Shown piece by piece: positions 5,703-5,706 of a stretch of 5,706 bases of DNA. The translations under genes and the position numbers were made by a program. The DNA is from Oscillospiraceae bacterium (GTDB lineage: Bacteria; Bacillota; Clostridia; Oscillospirales; Oscillospiraceae), in the NCBI GenBank assembly GCA_021205585.1, contig JAJPXI010000118.1:1-5706 (forward strand), read 5' to 3'. Numbering within the stretch: position 1 is the stretch's first letter; each line of letters starts with the position of its first letter. The notes beneath the pieces are model-generated. The model was not told where the DNA came from and ran no database searches. It worked only from the letters and a program-made list of their open reading frames with translations.

Positions 5703-5706
5703 CGAC

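Overview
The window looks like a chromosomal segment of a GC-rich, spore-forming Clostridia-type Firmicute. A gut Oscillospiraceae-like genome is my best guess. The evidence is a clear SpoVT sporulation regulator, strong AGGAGG-type ribosome binding sites, GC-rich third codon positions in the first five genes, and Firmicute-type lipid enzymes. I could not run any search, so the taxonomy is inference.

Layout, left to right. Positions 1-175 hold upstream DNA with two small stem-loops and no convincing promoter. Positions 176-907 (+) encode a YebC/TACO1-family protein, followed by an imperfect intrinsic terminator at about 934-978. Positions 1052-3404 (+) hold a compact three-gene membrane-lipid operon: a CDP-alcohol phosphatidyltransferase (PgsA-like), a divergent PlsY-type acyltransferase that overlaps it by an ATGA junction, and an MGDG-synthase/MurG-like diacylglycerol glycosyltransferase that overlaps plsY by 13 nt. 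Together these could supply acyl-glycerol-phosphate, phosphatidylglycerol-type lipid and glycosyl-diacylglycerol.

Positions 3405-3693 carry a well-initiated but apparently frameshifted small signal-peptide gene, then an AT-richer stretch with a plausible forespore (sigma-G-like) promoter. Positions 3694-4236 (+) encode SpoVT, followed by a strong hairpin at 4251-4296 that can terminate transcription from both sides.

Positions 4312-5478 (-) encode an integral-membrane acyltransferase-3 protein on the opposite strand. It is markedly more AT-rich than everything to its left and has its own extended -10 promoter at 5607-5635, so it looks like a separately acquired unit. The right edge (5648-5702) has an unexplained inverted repeat cut off by the window end.

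Nothing here is a defence system, CRISPR array, tRNA or rRNA. The most interesting points are the overlapping lipid cassette with its aberrant PlsY, the broken small gene, the candidate forespore promoter before spoVT, and the composition switch at the convergent terminator.
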